Source: Jaltomata sinuosa (Eukaryota; Streptophyta; Magnoliopsida; Solanales; Solanaceae). From it: a DNA stretch of 64,000 nt. Below, in pieces: positions 11,440 through 22,935 of the stretch. How positions within the stretch are numbered: the first letter of the stretch is position 1; every line of letters begins with the position of its first letter. The translations under genes were made by a program, and so were the position numbers. The notes beneath the pieces were generated by a model, which did no database searches, was not told the DNA's origin, and saw only the letters and a program-made list of their open reading frames with translations. Where the stretch lies: the NCBI GenBank assembly GCA_003996215.1, contig QJPP01003561.1, positions 124,001 through 188,000 on the forward strand, given 5' to 3'.

Positions 11440-13110
11440 GGTTACACTTGAGTCAAGTGAGTGACCAAGAGAGTGTTAAAGGATTTATAGACGTGGAAGA
11501 TGGACCCGTTGTCCATGGCGCTGTATGTGTAATCTGCCTACCCCCAACCATTAGAAATGTCATGTTCCATGTGATGAGCATGATGTTTCATTTGATACAA
11601 ATTAAATTATTCTTTGGAGGGATGGATCACGAAGATGCCAACTTACATATCCAAAACTTTGTCAAAATGTGTCAGCCTTTCAACATCCATAATATATCCG
11701 AAGAGTCGTTTCGAGTCTGATTGTTCCCTTTCTCCCTTATGGGGGAAGCAAAAGCGTTCTTGAGGAGCTCTCGAAGGGCTCTATTACAACTTGGAATAGA
11801 CTAGTTGAAGCCTTCTTGGTGAGATTTTTCCTACCTTCTTGGATGATGCTGTTAAGGGATGATATCACAAATTTCTGACAACTACCGGATGAGCCATTTC
11901 ATGAAGCATGGCTAAGATTCAAGAAGAAGATTTTTTTATGTCCAAACCATGGTTTGCTAGTCAAGGTACTTGTCCAAAGCTTCTATCAAGCTCTAGACTC
12001 TATGAACAAAACAGTGGCAAATAACATCATAGGAGGATCTATTATGGACAAATCCTATGGTATCATCGCGGATCTCTTAGATCAAATGACAAAAATGAAT
12101 AGGGCGTGGCATAATAGAGAAGCCGATGTCTCAATGGGTGTTACTTCTTCTATTATTACTAGTGAGATGAGAATAAAGGAGGAGGAAAGAGATGATACCA
12201 TGACCAAAATGATGACTCAAATTGACTTGTTGGCCAAATATATGATGGGGGCCGAAACTAAAAGTGTCATTGTCGTGGGTCCTTATGGTTTGACAGATCA
12301 TGATGGAGTTATTACTCATACATCAGGAGATGAGGAGGTTTTTTTACTAGTAGCGGGTTCTCGACCCGAATACCAAGGTACCAACCAAGGTCCTTGTCCC
12401 TTGATAGACGAGAATCAAGGTTGGAACCCAGACAAAGTAACTCAATGGAGGGATAAAGAGTAGGGTAGAGACCGTGAAGGTCAATGGTGTGAACATGAGA
12501 GAGATGGTGATAATTACAGTCACCGATGTGCCTACACCAAAAGCTGATGTTTCTCCATACTAGCCAAGTGTGAGTAACCCCGTGCATTCCAAGTTTGAAG
12601 ATATGTTATCTCAAGTGTTGAAAAAATTTGAATCTATGGATAGCATGGTGAAAGACTTAAAAAGTGAGGTATCCACTCTTCATCAAATGGTAAGTTCACA
12701 CTCGCCATCAATCAAGAACTTAAAGGCACAAATGAACCATCTCTCTTCTCAAATAAATTCGCGTTTAAAGGGGACCCTTACTTGTGATACTCTTGCAAAC
12801 CTAAAAAAATGATGGCCATATGAGTGCAATTGTCACTCGAAGTGGAAGGATGCTTGATACAGTGAGAAAACTGACCAAGGAAGTCATTATGGATAATAAT
12901 GACAAGATAGAGAAAGAAGTCATAATTGAGAAGAATTGTTGTGCAAGTCCAAGTGTTGGAGTAAAGCTTAGTGCACCAAATCTGATTGTTGACAATTATA
13001 GCCCACATGAGAAGAAGGATAAAGCAGAGTTGCCTTCTCAAAATGCTATTGAGAACGAGGAGGAAACTCCAAGTGTACCAAGATTGTGGCCTAAAAATCA
13101 TTCTCTATAT
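11440..13110 (+). pseudogene. gag of Athila/Tat-like retrotransposon (decayed)
   Basis: Capsid-type retrotransposon gag (Pfam Retrotrans_gag type), which packages element RNA. Recognisable in order: a HEDANLHIQNF...F block near 11630-11690, then LFPFSLMGEAKAFL in the next frame after a stop at 11718, then the CPNHGL...VQSFY block around 11940-11980, MTKMNRAWH at ~12090, and a C-terminal coiled stretch (12570-12810) ending in the SSHSPSIKNLKAQMNHLSSQIN block that precedes GTL-D-- in this family. At least three frame changes and several stops break it. The surviving open frames are 11358-11720, 11954-12463, 12570-12812 and 12820-13116. The order is exactly that of Athila/Ogre-type gag. Confidence 0.8.
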
Positions 13111-13129
13111 CACTAGAGGTTGATAAAAA

Positions 13130-13945
13130 AGGAAGATAATCAATTCAAGAAGTTTGTAGACATGTTCAACAAACTATATATCAACATTCCTTTGGTTGAA
13201 GCTCTCATGCAAATATTGGGTTATGCTAAATTTATGATGGAGTTGCTAAAGAAGAAATGGGTGATTGATGTGGGGACGGTTAAAGTGTCCCATAGTTGAA
13301 GCACTGTCATAACAAGCAATATAGCTCCTAAATGAGAGGATCCCAGATCTTTCACCATCCCATGTACCATTGGTGTGTTCTTATTCAAGAAAGTCATATG
13401 TGACCTCAAGACAAGTATCAACTTGATGCCCCTTGTGATTTTTAGAAAGTTGGGTTTAGGTCCTCCTAAACCCACACTGATGAGGCTATTAATGGCTGAC
13501 CATTCAATAAAGCATCCGATGGGGATACTATTTGATGTGTTGGTGAAGGTAGACAGGTTCATCTTGCTGGCTAATTTTGTGTTCTTGGATTGCGATGTTG
13601 ATCTTGAGGTGCCCATCATTTTGGGGCATCCATGTTTGGCCACCGGAAGGGCCCTTGTTGATGTAGAGCTAAGGAAACTCTAATTCTGAGTGGGGAGTAA
13701 ACAAGTCATGTTCAACGTGTGTCAACCCACCGAACCACTGGATGGGTATAGAGTTATGTCCGTAATTACTACCGAGGGTGAGATGGTTGAAATCCATGGA
13801 GAGGTTGAGATTAAGGATACACCATCCAATGATAAGCTTGTCGTCTTGAATGTTTGAGGAAAGAATAATCCCCAGGGGTTTCTCTTGCCTAAGCAACCAT
13901 ACGTGGTATACATGCACATGAATCCAAATGGCATCCTTTAATTAT
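13130..13945 (+). pseudogene. Aspartic protease of Athila/Tat-like element (decayed)
   Basis: Reads through the block FKKFVDMFNKLYINIPLVEAL (13150-13210; Athila-type linker), then the protease in the frame 13375-13683. The active-site segment reads CDLKTSINLMP where the family normally has CDLGASINLMP; the Gly and Ala after the catalytic Asp are replaced. The flap/second motif VPIILGHPCLATGRALVD (about residues 82-98 of that frame) is intact. Stops interrupt the linker and the region after 13683. The enzyme would have cleaved the gag-pol precursor inside the particle; this copy is very unlikely to do so. After about 13945 no reverse transcriptase follows. Confidence 0.8.
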
Positions 13946-15880
13946 CCATATCTATGATGTTGTCAACTTGGCAACACGAGGAGGTAAGGAGGATTTTGAA
14001 GAATTACTTCCATTGTTTTAGATAGGGCTATAACAATTGTATTGGCATACTACTGGGAGATGATTGAGAGTGAGGTACTATCGTCGAGTCGCGACATAAA
14101 ATCAATCGCTTCTTAGGAGGCAAACCAAGTGTTTTTTTGTCAATTTCTTTTACCTTTTGTTGTTTTTGGTGTGTTTTAGGAATGCATAGAGATTGAAAAA
14201 TGACTAAGTGGATGAAATATCTCGGAGGGCATGTGTGCTAGGCCATGCATTTTTCATTCCTCATTCTATGGCCGCATGTGGCATTGCACCTGACAACCAT
14301 TAAACTGAGAATAAAAATAGAAAGCTGAAGGCATGTGCGATCAGGGGTGCAAATCGCACCCTCTAATATGCACGGTGCCCCTGTGTCGCACGCCAAAATG
14401 GAGAACTGGAAAAAAATTAGGCGAAAAAATGTCACATGCAAAGTGATATGCTAGACACACATTGTCATATGTGAATCACAAAATGTGATGCATGCACAGG
14501 TAAGTTTTAAAAAATTATTGACATACCTATTGACCGACCCGACTCAGACTTTGACCCCCCCAACTTCTCCACTTCCTTCTCCCTTTTAAACTGTCACCTT
14601 CTTCCTTTTTCTCCCACAACTTCATCAAAAACCTTCATTACTTTCCACCAAAATCCCCAGATCTTCCAAAATTTCCCTCAAATCTCCTTCTCCCTCACCA
14701 TTACTTCACCACCACCATTAAACCACTATTATATCGCCCTTTTTCCAACGAAAAAGTTAGGTCTCCATTATTAGGCACCAAAGCTTCAAGTTTTTGCTTT
14801 TTAATCCCTAATCTTTGCTTGTGGTAAGTTTCCCAACATTAAATCCTTGTTTTTAAATAATTTGAGAACATTATTTGTGAAGCATGCTAGTTTAATCCTC
14901 CATATTGATTTTGAGTGACATCTGATTTTTTGGACCCCAATTTTGGGGCTTATTGTCAATATTACTTGAGAAAAACATGGTAGATTTTGATTTTAGATTA
15001 ATGCATGCAACTTGTGTTAATTTTTAGCCCACAGTTTCATGTTTTTGGATGAAATCTGAGTAACCCACTGGAGTTAATGCATGGTTTGTCCTAATGATAG
15101 ATTGGGTGACATTATTCTTAAGGGCAAATTATCATCTTCATAAGGTTTTGGCTGAATAGTGTTATGTGGGTTTAAATTGTTGATACCACTACATCCTTGT
15201 GTTATTTAATTGATTATAATTATCCGGTGAGCGTGTTGGTTGAGGGGAGTTAACTCTTGATGTGTTGAATGTGTTTGAGAGATTTTCATGAATGCTTAAT
15301 GTTTTCGATGAAAGATAGGGTAACGTCCTTCTTAAGGGAAGTCGTTAATAAAATCTTTCATGATTTGTGGGTCTTCAATGTGTTTGATGTTTTCTTGGGG
15401 AAGTCTGAGTAACCGGATAACTTGGTTATTGGTCAATTCATGCTTAAGCCTTGTTAAAGTTTGTGTTCTTAAGCCTTGTTTGTACATGCATTCTACAGGT
15501 ATTGCTCTGCGAGTCACATACGCAACACATGTGAAAAAGAGGAATAAAAAAAGTCCTATCATTTCAATATGCATTTCGCATGCGACACACAGATCTTCAC
15601 TTACAAAATATAAAGCGTCGCATATCTATGCTAAGAGTGTCAATGTACTGCCCGTAGGTGAGAAGGCACATGCGACCCATAGACTGACTAATGGATTTGC
15701 CTATTCCTTTGCACCTTTGATGTGTTGTTACCCAAGTTTCTGTCAGCATGGGAAAATCCACATTCGAGGCGCTCTTCTTCACATGCACTCTACATGTTAC
15801 TCGCATAAGCTATCAATTACCTAGTGTCCTTCTCCCTCTAATCTGAATTCAACTTCTTTTTACTTAATAGCTTTTTATAG
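13946..15880 (+). other. Deletion scar and ORF2 leader in Athila-like element
   Basis: Directly after the protease remnant comes the sequence 'cgtcgagtcgcgacataaaatcaatcgcttcttaggaggc' (14072-14120), which in this element type lies after the end of integrase. Hence reverse transcriptase, RNase H and integrase are missing. Then follow ~1.8 kb without a supported gene: a C/T-rich leader with 'ccacttccttctcccttt' at 14560-14780 and a plausible 5' splice site 'gtaagtttcc' at 14824, resembling a promoter-leader-intron for ORF2. Open frames at 15332-15574, 15360-15824 and 15597-15806 overlap one another on both strands and I do not recognise them. Confidence 0.55.
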
Positions 15881-15889
15881 CGATTCATG

Positions 15890-17084
15890 CATGGCTTCTG
15901 GTGCTAACATCTATTAGTAAGAATATGACTTCTTGTAGGCGTCGTCCAAAAAGACATGCCACCAATCAAGCTTCAACATCTGAAAATTTTGATATCCCTG
16001 TGCTAAATATAGGATCCAACGAGCAAGTTACCATGCCTACAATTTGTTTTAGTGAGGGGCAAAGAGGTTGACATTACCCCTAAAGCCATTAATCCTATAG
16101 GATGAGATGATGAACCAGTAACAACAATAGGGTATACTCAACGCATACCTACAAAAGCCGATGCTTGGGTGGCTAGTTTTATTGCCAAAGGGGATCCTTT
16201 TTGGGCAGTTTCAAAGGGACACATCTCTCATCAGGATCTTAAGTTTGAAGCTCAAATATGGTTGGATTTTGTGTACACATGGGTTATTTCAACTTACCAA
16301 ACCACCCATGTGACTTTAGAGGTGGTTATTCTCATCGCATGCATCAAGTTTAGCATTCCAATCAACGAAGGGGAAATCATTGTACAACAATTCAATAGAA
16401 AAGCTAGACATGATTCCACTTCCATGGCCTTTCCTGTTCTAATCTACAATTTGTGTTTACGAGCACAATGTCCTCTATTGCGGCCATTGGATAAAATTTT
16501 CTAAGAAACTGGCATGGTTTATTTGGACACAAAGCGGGGCAAACATTCTACACATGTCAAGAAGAGATGCTTTCCTTAAAATCCAAATGTACTAGTAGGT
16601 ACAGAGCATATTGAAAATATTGCACATGAATATTTGGAAGATCCACCTCATGCCCCTAGGGTGCCAGTTGCCACCCACACTTATCTCCAAGCAACTTCAG
16701 CGTTAGGTGGATTACTCAAGCTTACTCATCTTTCTCTCCGCAACAAGGAATGCTTGCACAAGATAGCTAAGGACATTCTCTACATGATTCAATTTGCGAT
16801 TAAGTCAGCTTTAAAATTGGTATGAGCTAATTTGCATAAATTGTGCACCCGGGTTGACTTAGTGGAGCAAGATGTTGGGTCACTCCAAATAGAAGTACCT
16901 CAGTCCACACCAACAATCTCACACTTAGACCTTAACTTATGGGCTCCTAATTCTGCATTACCTCAAAGGACTGGGAGTCCGCCAAATGATTGGTGGGTCA
17001 ATAAAACACCACATATTGCTTGGACCACATTTGAAATCCAATAAGTATGCTCACCATATAAAGATATTATGATGTCACAGGAAC
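15890..17084 (+). pseudogene. ORF2 of Athila-like element, plant-transposon-protein domain, 5' part
   Basis: Holds the domain known in Solanaceae as 'putative plant transposon protein': PFWAVSKGHISHQDLKFEA, then W..FVYTWV, IACI..SIPINEGEIIVQQF and FPVLIYNLCLRA within the frame 16169-16504. It continues through frames 16634-16825 and 16832-17044, where a helical segment (LCTRVDLVEQDVGSLQIEV) matches the coiled-coil tail of the family. The start at 15890 (ATGGCTTCTGG) is soon followed by stops, and stops also occur at 16504 and 16825. Function in the family is unknown; it takes the place where an env-like ORF sits in other Athila elements. F4 splits the sequence at 17084. Confidence 0.65.
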
Positions 17085-19314
17085 TGTCACGCCTTAAAGC
17101 TACCCCCTGGATGCAACACAGTTCTTAGTGTCACAAGTGACCCCAAGCTAACCCATGGGATGGCAGATCTAAGTAAAACCAGTTTAAAGATATGTACTGT
17201 AAGGAAAACTAAAGCAATTCAATATCTTAAAGCAAGAGGAGAGCCCAACAAATCTGAAAAGGTCTACAATAAAAAAATATAGTTTAATGCTGACTGAAAA
17301 CAACACTAATAATTGTTGAGTCTAGTCTATGTCTTAAAGCCATCTAACTGAATGGGAGTTGCTGAGACATGCCCCTAGCTAACTCTACAAAGCTAAAACT
17401 GAAAGTAAATACTGAAATGAAGCATTTCTATTGTCCTCGAATTAATGAGGACTCACCACTGAAGTGCTGAGTTTGAACTGGGGAACCGAGCTAAGTGCGG
17501 TCTGGATGTTGAGTACCTGAACCTACATAATGAAATGATGTAGCACGAGAGTATGCGTCACTACTTTGAATGTACTGAGCACGTAGGATATATGTACAAA
17601 CCTGGCGATATAGAACTGCACATGAAGATAGATATACTACAACATAACTGAAAGTTGAACTGAATACAATGACCAAGTATAAATCATGAAATAGCATGCT
17701 GAACTAAATAATGAACATAGATACTGGATACAAGGTCAATGCACATTAATCTGACTGTGGAAGACACTACTAACCGACATACCCCAAGTTGAGCTAACTG
17801 TGGGGCCAACCTATAACCCTGGATGAAAGGGTGTTCATATCTTACCAAGGGTAAGAACAAGTCTGACGTGGATTCACTACTGAAGTCCGCAAGGGACAAG
17901 GGTGTCAAGCCTAATCTGATGGGTGACCCCTTTAGAACCTATGGTGGCACCGTATTTATGGAACTTAGGGATTTCTGCTAAAGGTCTAAGCCTAAAACTG
18001 ACGGGTGAGCCTTCATCCCTTAGTTCGCTCGGTGCTAAGTCTACTCCCAACTTAATGTTAAAAACAATGTACTGAAATGATGGATAGCTCAAAATACTAA
18101 AAATCAACTGAGAATGCAACATAAATATACTGGGAGATATGACATTCGAATCCTGATACATGAACATACAATTAGCCTGTCTAGTGAACTTAATTCATGA
18201 AGTACTCGAAGTACACCACTATCATTTTCTGAACATTATACCTTGAACTACACTAACTCTCCAAGAACATGTAGTCAACACCATAGATATTGTAGAATCT
18301 GAATTACGATAAATCTCTAAATTCTAGGAAAACCTAGGTTTGACAATTCATGAGGGAACTAAAAACTGGTTGGAATCTAGGGACCTAATGGGTGAAAGGA
18401 ACCCACTAGTGAAATTCCACATACCTAGTAAAGAAATCCACGAAGAAATCCTTGGATTTTTGGGGCTGAACTTGGTGAAGGCCTCTGCTTGTTTTTGAGA
18501 GAAACTATTCCTCTGTTGACTCCTTTTTGTCTAAGTCCGATGATTTTTAGGAGAATGAGAATTTTGTTAGTTTTTAGACTACTTAATTAGGCATAGACGA
18601 CATCAAACGATGTAGTTTAGGCATTAGATTAGGTAGGGAATGTCTGGAATTCCCCTGGAATTTAATTAGAAAAAACTGCTGAAAACTGCGACCCAGTGAT
18701 CACGGCTTGGTTGACGGGCCAAAATCCTGGATGACAGACTGTCAAGCTGAGTCGTGGTTTTGCCTAACAGTGGTAGGGGTCTAGGATCTCAGGAACTACC
18801 ACTTAACCAGATGGACCGTATTCCTAGATGATGGTTCGATATGTGACTAGTGGTTCCTGGGTCTTGACTTAGCCTGGGATTTCCACGACTCAAAGGATGG
18901 ACCATTCTTCTGAAGTACGGACCATCATTGGACTCATGGTTTCTGAAGCTAGAACTGAGAGGCTACTGGACTTGGGATTATGGTTTGAAATGATAGACCG
19001 TGTTCCTAAACAACAGTCCGTGGTTCCAACCGTAATCCCTGGGACATATTTTGAAAGGCTACTGGAACTTGGATTACGGGTTAAGACGATGGAACGTGGT
19101 TCTAAACTATGGTCCGTACTCCTAACTGTGGTCCCTGGGACAAGATTCCTAGGATACTGTATCTTTAACTACGGTTCAAGATGATGGGCCATAGTTCTAA
19201 ACGATGATCCATACTTTGAACCATGATTCGTGGGAACTTGAGTTTTTCTGAAATTTTTTATTTTCTACTGGTTTTCTGAGCTTAGTCTGGGCTTGGAAGT
19301 TCTGGGGTGTTACA
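17085..19314 (-). repeat. F4 3' LTR
   Basis: 2230 bp, ends TG...CA on the minus strand (TGTAACACCCC at 19314, GGCGTGACA at 17085). Matches 34941-37143 along its length. By eye the first ~160 plus-strand bases of the pair differ by under ten percent. A purine tract (minus: CCATGGGGGAGATAT, 19329-19315) precedes it as the second-strand primer. The various 60-100-codon frames inside (17491-17908, 17877-18167, 18897-19184) are not genes. Confidence 0.93.
18960..19240 (-). repeat. Three ~96-bp tandem units in F4 LTR U3 end
   Basis: Units start at 18960, 19056 and 19151, each opening with AGG(C/A)TACTG and holding diverged copies of GACCGTGGTTC and GGTCCGTGGTTCC. The last unit is the most diverged. 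The same array lies in the 5' LTR at 36788-37070. It occupies the start of U3 when read on the element strand, the place where enhancers lie in LTRs. Confidence 0.85.
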
Positions 19315-19539
19315 ATATCTCCCCCATGGGATCATTCATCCCCGAATGAAAACTAAACCAACTGAGTTTGGAGGGGAAGGTCTGAATCCCTACCAATTAA
19401 GTACCGAAAACGGACATCTACTGAACTAAGTCCCATAAAAATTCAAGTATGCTGAAATGCAAGGATAACTGATGGAACAATGCTACTAGGACTAAATTAC
19501 AAAAGAGTAAACTGAGAGACTGGATAGGAACTAATTACC

Positions 19540-20064
19540 TTAAGCTGAAACTGAATCGGATGGAAAGAGGTGGTGGTACTTGGACATCATGGTTGCTTCT
19601 ACTTCCCAAGTAGCTCCCTCTACGGACTGATTCCTCCACAGATCTCTAACTGATGCGACTTCCTTATTCCTCAACCTACGAACCTTACAATCAAGAATTT
19701 CAACTGGAACCTCCTCATAGGTTAGGTTATCCTTTACAACCACACTCTCTAAGGGTACTATCGAAGTTGGATCACCCACACACTTCTTCAAAAGAGAAAT
19801 ATGGAAGACTGGATGAACTGTTGATATTTCTGATGGTAACTCTAACTCATAAGCCACATCACCAACACTTTTTAGGATCTTGTAAGGACCTACATATCTG
19901 GCACTGAGCTTTCCTTTCTTGCCGAATCTCATTACACCCTTCATGGGTGACACTTTCAGGAAGACCCAATCATCAACTTCAAATTCTAAGTCCCTCCTTC
20001 TAACATCTGTATCGGACTTCTGATGACTCTGAGCTATCTTTAGCCTATCTCTGATGAGCTAAAC
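19540..20064 (-). pseudogene. F4 pol C-terminus: integrase tail and chromodomain-like region
   Basis: The minus frame 19540-19953 starts at MSPMKGVMRFGKKGKLSARY, the integrase C-terminal segment, passes VHPVFHISLLKKCVGD, and ends with the chromodomain-type tail (VPVEILDCKVRRLRNKEV..., WEVEATM near the end) typical of Tekay/Del elements, which directs integration to chromatin. The stop is at 19540-19542, about 225 bases before the 3' LTR. The segment from 19954 to 20064 still codes the linker before it in the same element. The reading is cut at 20064 by F5 and resumes at 30630. Confidence 0.88.
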
Positions 20065-22720
20065 TGTAACACCCCGTACCTTTCAAAACCTATGTGACTA
20101 AGTAAATATCAACGAAGGTATTTGAGCTCGAGATTGTAAAGGGGTACTTTGGCCTAGAATTTGAAATGGTCAAATGTATATAACTGTTAAGTTAAAGTAT
20201 AAGGATGAGGGTTTTGAAAATTAGATAAAACAAGTGAGGTGCTTGCTCGACTTATCTATGTTCTTAGGTGACAAGTAGGTGCATCACCTACCTACGCTAA
20301 CGAACTAAGTTCCGAGGGTCGATTATGGGTAGAAACACCATGGATTATTAGACCTAGTGGTAGCCCAAATGAAGCTTAAAGTTGGTCCATAAAAGCACAC
20401 CAAATCTGGCCCAAACAACTACAAAAGGTAGCCACCAATAATGACCACATTTTGACCCAAGAGAAGCCCAAAATCAGCCACAAAACTTAACCCTTTTGAG
20501 GCCCAAGCAAAGGGTAATTTTGGCCCAAGTTTCTTGAACCATTTTGGCCCAAATATACTCAAAAAAAAGTCGGCCAAAAAGTTCCCTTTATACAGACCTT
20601 TTGTTGATCAATATTGATCACAAAAAGCTGGAAAGAATTCTCTCTTATATCCTTTCCTTTTGGCAGCCCCTCTCTCCCTTTAGGGTTTTAAGAAGATCAA
20701 GATTCATTCATGCTTAAGGTGAGTTAAACAACTTGTTATCTTGGTATTAATCTAATACATATAGCTAGGATATACTATGGTAATAAAGACATGAACTATG
20801 GCAGCCCCTTTCTTAAGATTTAACACATAGAAATTGTGTAACAATTAAGAGATTTATTCTTCTCTTGTTGGTGTATGTGTAGGGGGTACTTAAGCTTTTC
20901 ATGGCATCAATAAAAAGAGGATAAAACACCCTTTCAAGTGTGGTAAGTACTCTTCCCATAATCATATTTTTCGATTGAAGTTCAGATGGACAATTGTTGT
21001 TGAATTGTTGTTAAGAACTCACGGGATGGCGATCGGAAGTCGTGGGTTCAATGTGTTGCTATTGTATTTCGGCATGGTGAGTTGTGTAGGGTCTGTTTGA
21101 TATGTTTTGTATTGTTGGAGGCAGTATGTTGGTGTGTGTGTGATGTGTATTGGACAGGGGAGAAAGGTGTGACGATACACCTTTAATTAATGCAAAATAC
21201 GTAAATCTGCCCGGGAAATGTTTAGCTACTATTTTGGAAAGGTTGCATCAGGTTTAAGAGCTAATATTAGCTTCATTATACCCTTGTGTTGTAGATTAAC
21301 TTAATAATGGAAAGTCCAAGTTGTTGTAAGCGCAATCTTCGGAAGGAACGAGGTATGTTAAGGCTTCTTTATTCCTTATCGACATGAATCTAGAAATAGA
21401 ACTCTAAATCTCCAAAAGAAGGAATTTGAGTATTCTGTTGTAAGAGAGCTGATTTGGTAACTCAACAAGTCTTAAGGAACTAAGTTATACATTATGGTGA
21501 TTTAAGTCTCCTTCTTATAAAAATCTGATTCTTTTTGCAAGAAACGTAAGTTATCCTTTTGTCAAGTTTCTTCTTTGTATTGTTATCCCTAATCAAGGTT
21601 TAGAAAGTATAAAAGGAAGGTTAGCAAGTCAAATCCCCATTTATATGTGTTTGGTATGTTGAGTCCAACACCTAGTAATCAAAGGCTAAATAATTTCTCT
21701 AAATGAACCTTCATAAATAACAAGAATAGTTTTAAAGGTCAATCTAGTAATACACTTATTATGCATGGTTTGCGTGTTAGTGTGCACCGAGGTGCTACTG
21801 CCATATTGAGGCTATTATATATATAGTGTGCACCGAGGTTCTACTTCCATATTGAGGCCATTATATACATAGTGTGCACCAAGGTGCTACATCCATATTG
21901 AGGCCATTATATACATAGTGTGCACCGAGGTGCTACTGCCATATTGAGGACATTATATACATAGTGTGCGCCGAGGCGCTACTGCCATATTAAGGCTATT
22001 ATATATAGGGTGCACCGAGGCTCTATTATGGTCTAGCATGGGTTATAAAGAGTGAGTTGTGGTATGAGTTAATACATGTGTTGTATTCTAAAAAGAATAA
22101 AGGAGAAAGATCTTAAAGAGTCTTACCAATTACAGTTTACAAGTTTCATATTTTATCTTGTTCAGATTTACTACTTGCGACTTGGTTTTATGTTTCTACC
22201 TTACATGCCAGTACATTATTGTCGTACTGATATCTCCATTGCCTATGGGCACTGCATTCATGCCTGCAGGTCCAGACAGAAACCCAGACAGACCTCTTCA
22301 GTAGGAGTTGCAGAGTTCTGCCATTTTGGTAAGCTCCATTCTTCCTGGAGCTGACGAGTCAGAGGTCTAGCTTATATTTTGACCAGGTTATGTATATGTA
22401 CAGCTTATGGGTAGTCCAGGGCCCTGTCCTGGATATGAGATATTTTACTTACTCTTAGAGGCTTGTAGACGTGTATATGTATATCAGTGTTGGGTATGGC
22501 CTTGTCGACCTTATTATTAGCTATCTACTATGATAATAGCCTTGTCGGCCTTGAGTTGTTTACCTACTATTGAGTTTTCAGTGTTTCAAATTTCTATTCT
22601 TAGAAAGCTTGTCGGTTTCACATCCCCAGCAGGTTCAATAGAGATACACTCTATTTTGGCACCCTCGGCTTTTTGGGGCTCTGGGTGTCGGTCATGCCTC
22701 CCATGGTTTGGGGTGTGACA
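20065..22720 (+). repeat. F5 5' LTR
   Basis: 2656 bp, TGTAACACCCC...GGTGTGACA. The first ~205 bases differ from the 3' LTR at about twelve places by eye, roughly 6 percent, suggesting an insertion a few million years old under usual plant rates. It contains 18 bases at about 21151-21168 absent from the 3' LTR. A TTTATACAG motif at ~20586 is a weak TATA candidate; the 3' part contains an R/U5-like run with 'ccttgtcggcc' repeats. Confidence 0.95.
21778..22030 (+). repeat. 46-bp tandem repeat, six units, in F5 5' LTR
   Basis: The TGTGCACC or its variants start at 21781, 21827, 21873, 21919, 21965 and 22011, a strict 46-bp period. The unit core is GTGCACCGAGGTGCTACTGC followed by CATATTGAGGCCATTATATA. 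GTGCAC and the AGGTGCT/GCACCGAGGTGC halves give local inverted symmetry. The last unit is incomplete. Confidence 0.95.
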
Positions 22721-22724
22721 AACT

Positions 22725-22736
22725 TGGTATTAGAGC
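22725..22736 (+). other. F5 primer-binding site (tRNA-iMet)
   Basis: TGGTATTAGAGC, one C-to-T change from TGGTATCAGAGC, four bases after the LTR end. The initiator-Met tRNA site is usual for chromoviruses. Confidence 0.9.
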
Positions 22737-22935
22737 ACGTCGAATCCCAATGAGTCTACAAGCCGTGTCTAATAGAGTCTTTCTTATGGGTGTGTTGTGC
22801 ACCATACCTATAATCATGAGGCTACGGGACATTTATGAATTGTTATCCTTCTTTCATCTGCTAGATCGTGCAATAGAGCGAGGTCATAAGATGTTTGAAG
22901 TCTAATTCATGTTTTTCTATTCCTTGTTTAAAGAA

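Noticed and set aside
15332..15824. Frames on both strands between Athila protease and ORF2 as genes
   Set aside because: They are antisense to one another, with no known motif, in a leader-like spacer.
15890..17044. ORF2 as a retroviral-type envelope
   Set aside because: No signal peptide, transmembrane segment or furin-like site is visible; it matches the plant-transposon-protein domain instead.
21778..22030. 46-bp regular repeats as CRISPR-like array
   Set aside because: Units are direct tandem copies without distinct spacers and occur in both LTRs of F5 in a plant genome.
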